DNA of 6,025 nt. Origin: Gammaproteobacteria bacterium (GTDB lineage: Bacteria > Pseudomonadota > Gammaproteobacteria > Xanthomonadales > Marinicellaceae). The stretch spans positions 1-6,025 of the forward strand of contig JAUHXW010000190.1 in assembly GCA_030426705.1 (NCBI GenBank). Reading direction: 5' to 3'. The position numbers and the translations under genes were made by a program. The notes under the pieces were generated by a model that made no database searches, was not told where the DNA came from, and worked only from the letters and a program-made list of their open reading frames with translations. Shown in pieces: positions 5,346 to 6,025 of the stretch (its first letter is position 1; every line of letters starts with the position of its first letter).

Positions 5346-5368
5346 AACCTTTAAAATTTCTATAATTC

Positions 5369-5394
5369 AAGGCTGCCAAGTGCAGCCTTTTTTT
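5369..5394 (+). terminator. Intrinsic terminator of asnS
   Basis: GGCTGC (5371-5376) pairs with GCAGCC (5382-5387) around loop CAAGT. Two flanking A-T pairs lengthen the stem, and T's run to 5394. It lies 25 bases after the asnS stop, and separates asnS from the next gene, which has its own promoter. Confidence 0.88.
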
Positions 5395-5440
5395 ATTGGT
5401 TATTGCTAACAAATAGATTATATACTCTACCCTTTTTGAC

Positions 5441-5446
5441 TATAAT
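5441..5446 (+). promoter_or_regulatory. -10 box of the DUF1338 gene promoter
   Basis: A perfect TATAAT, placed after the asnS terminator and 27 bases before the next ATG. The -35 region (TTATAT at 5418-5423, 17-base spacing) is weak. Transcription would begin near 5453, with a leader of about 21 bases. Confidence 0.5.
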
Positions 5447-5473
5447 TCGCTTATTTTATTGACCCATAAAACC

Positions 5474-6025
5474 ATGCAATCCGTAGAAATTTTCTTTGAG
5501 AATTTGTGGCAGCAATACACTGCCATCAACCCACAAGCAGAAGCCATTCATGGTTTATTGCAGCAGCGTGGAGAAACTGTGGTCAATGATCATGTGGCCT
5601 TAAGGACTTTCAATACTGCAAAGTTGGGCATAGATGCCTTGAGTCCTATTTTTACACGTATGGGTTATGAGCGAAAAGGTGAATATGATTTTGTGGCAAA
5701 AAAGTTAAGAGCCTATCACTTTGAACATGCAGAAAACCCCAATCACCCAAAAATATTTATCAGTGAATTATTGGTCGAACAGTTTTCGACAGAATTACAA
5801 AATATTGTCCATGAGATAGATAACCAGGTAGATGAAACTGAAGTCCAATCGGCAGAGTTTCTGTACTCAGGAAGACTTTGGGATTTGACGTTTGACCAAT
5901 ACATTCAATTGCTACAAGAGAGTGAATATGCGGCCTGGACTGCGGCATTTGGCTACCGAGCCAATCATTTTACAGTTTCTATCAATCACCTGACCACATT
6001 TTTCGATATTGAATCATTGAATCAA
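5474..6025 (+). CDS. DUF1338 family, 2-oxoadipate dioxygenase/decarboxylase-like (5' part)
   Basis: The first 184 residues are visible; the gene runs off the right edge. It belongs to the DUF1338 family (E. coli YdcJ; Pseudomonas putida HglS). HglS is an Fe(II) enzyme that turns 2-oxoadipate into 2-hydroxyglutarate during lysine catabolism. VVNDHVALRTFN at 36-47 holds His40 and, four residues on, Arg44. The same spacing as HglS His70 (metal) and Arg74 (substrate) suggests both sites are kept. HPKIFISELLVEQFS at 91-105 and YRANHFTVSINHL at 161-173 are further family blocks, with His165 the likely second metal ligand. The third (a Glu) would be beyond the window. The start near the first block suggests the shorter branch of the family. 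No Shine-Dalgarno precedes the ATG. The function in this organism is unproven. Confidence 0.82.
   Translation, partial: MQSVEIFFENLWQQYTAINPQAEAIHGLLQQRGETVVNDHVALRTFNTAKLGIDALSPIFTRMGYERKGEYDFVAKKLRAYHFEHAENPNHPKIFISELLVEQFSTELQNIVHEIDNQVDETEVQSAEFLYSGRLWDLTFDQYIQLLQESEYAAWTAAFGYRANHFTVSINHLTTFFDIESLNQ

Noticed and set aside
5361..5366. TATAAT just after asnS
   Set aside because: There is no -35, and the asnS terminator follows immediately, so it would make no useful transcript.

Overview
The window reads as chromosomal DNA of an AT-rich Gram-negative bacterium, most likely a gammaproteobacterium. It carries lpxH (lipid A synthesis), the ppiB-lpxH gene order known from E. coli, a purT and asnS close to the E. 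coli proteins, and many REP-type palindromes. I cannot name the genus. All genes except the first lie on the + strand; both end genes are cut by the window edges.

Layout. 1-231 (-): the first 77 codons of purT (purine synthesis). 232-403: divergent promoter region. 404-1707: a PpiB-type cyclophilin with a signal peptide, followed with an ATGA overlap by lpxH. 1708-2214: a 507-base non-coding region dominated by a nested structure. It is a 327-bp transposase-less element with 21-bp terminal inverted repeats, inserted in a REP hairpin and flanked by an 11-base near-perfect target duplication; the element itself contains a head-to-head REP pair. 2215-3714: an unusual class III PLP aminotransferase. 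3715-3947: three REP palindromes and then a strong intrinsic-terminator hairpin directly abutting the asnS Shine-Dalgarno. 3948-5345: asnS, with its own terminator. 5474-6025: the first 184 codons of a DUF1338 / 2-oxoadipate dioxygenase-like protein.

How the genes fit together. purT, ppiB, lpxH and asnS are housekeeping genes. The aminotransferase and the DUF1338 protein flank asnS and might share amino-acid (possibly lysine / 2-oxoadipate) catabolism, but that is inference from one family name and proximity.

The most interesting signals are non-coding. They are the MITE-in-REP insertion, two REP pairs whose arm differences are compensatory, and the terminator in the asnS 5' leader. That terminator overlaps a possible 17-codon leader frame containing tandem Asn codons. 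I see no CRISPR array, tRNA, rRNA or phage gene, and no clearly new protein system.
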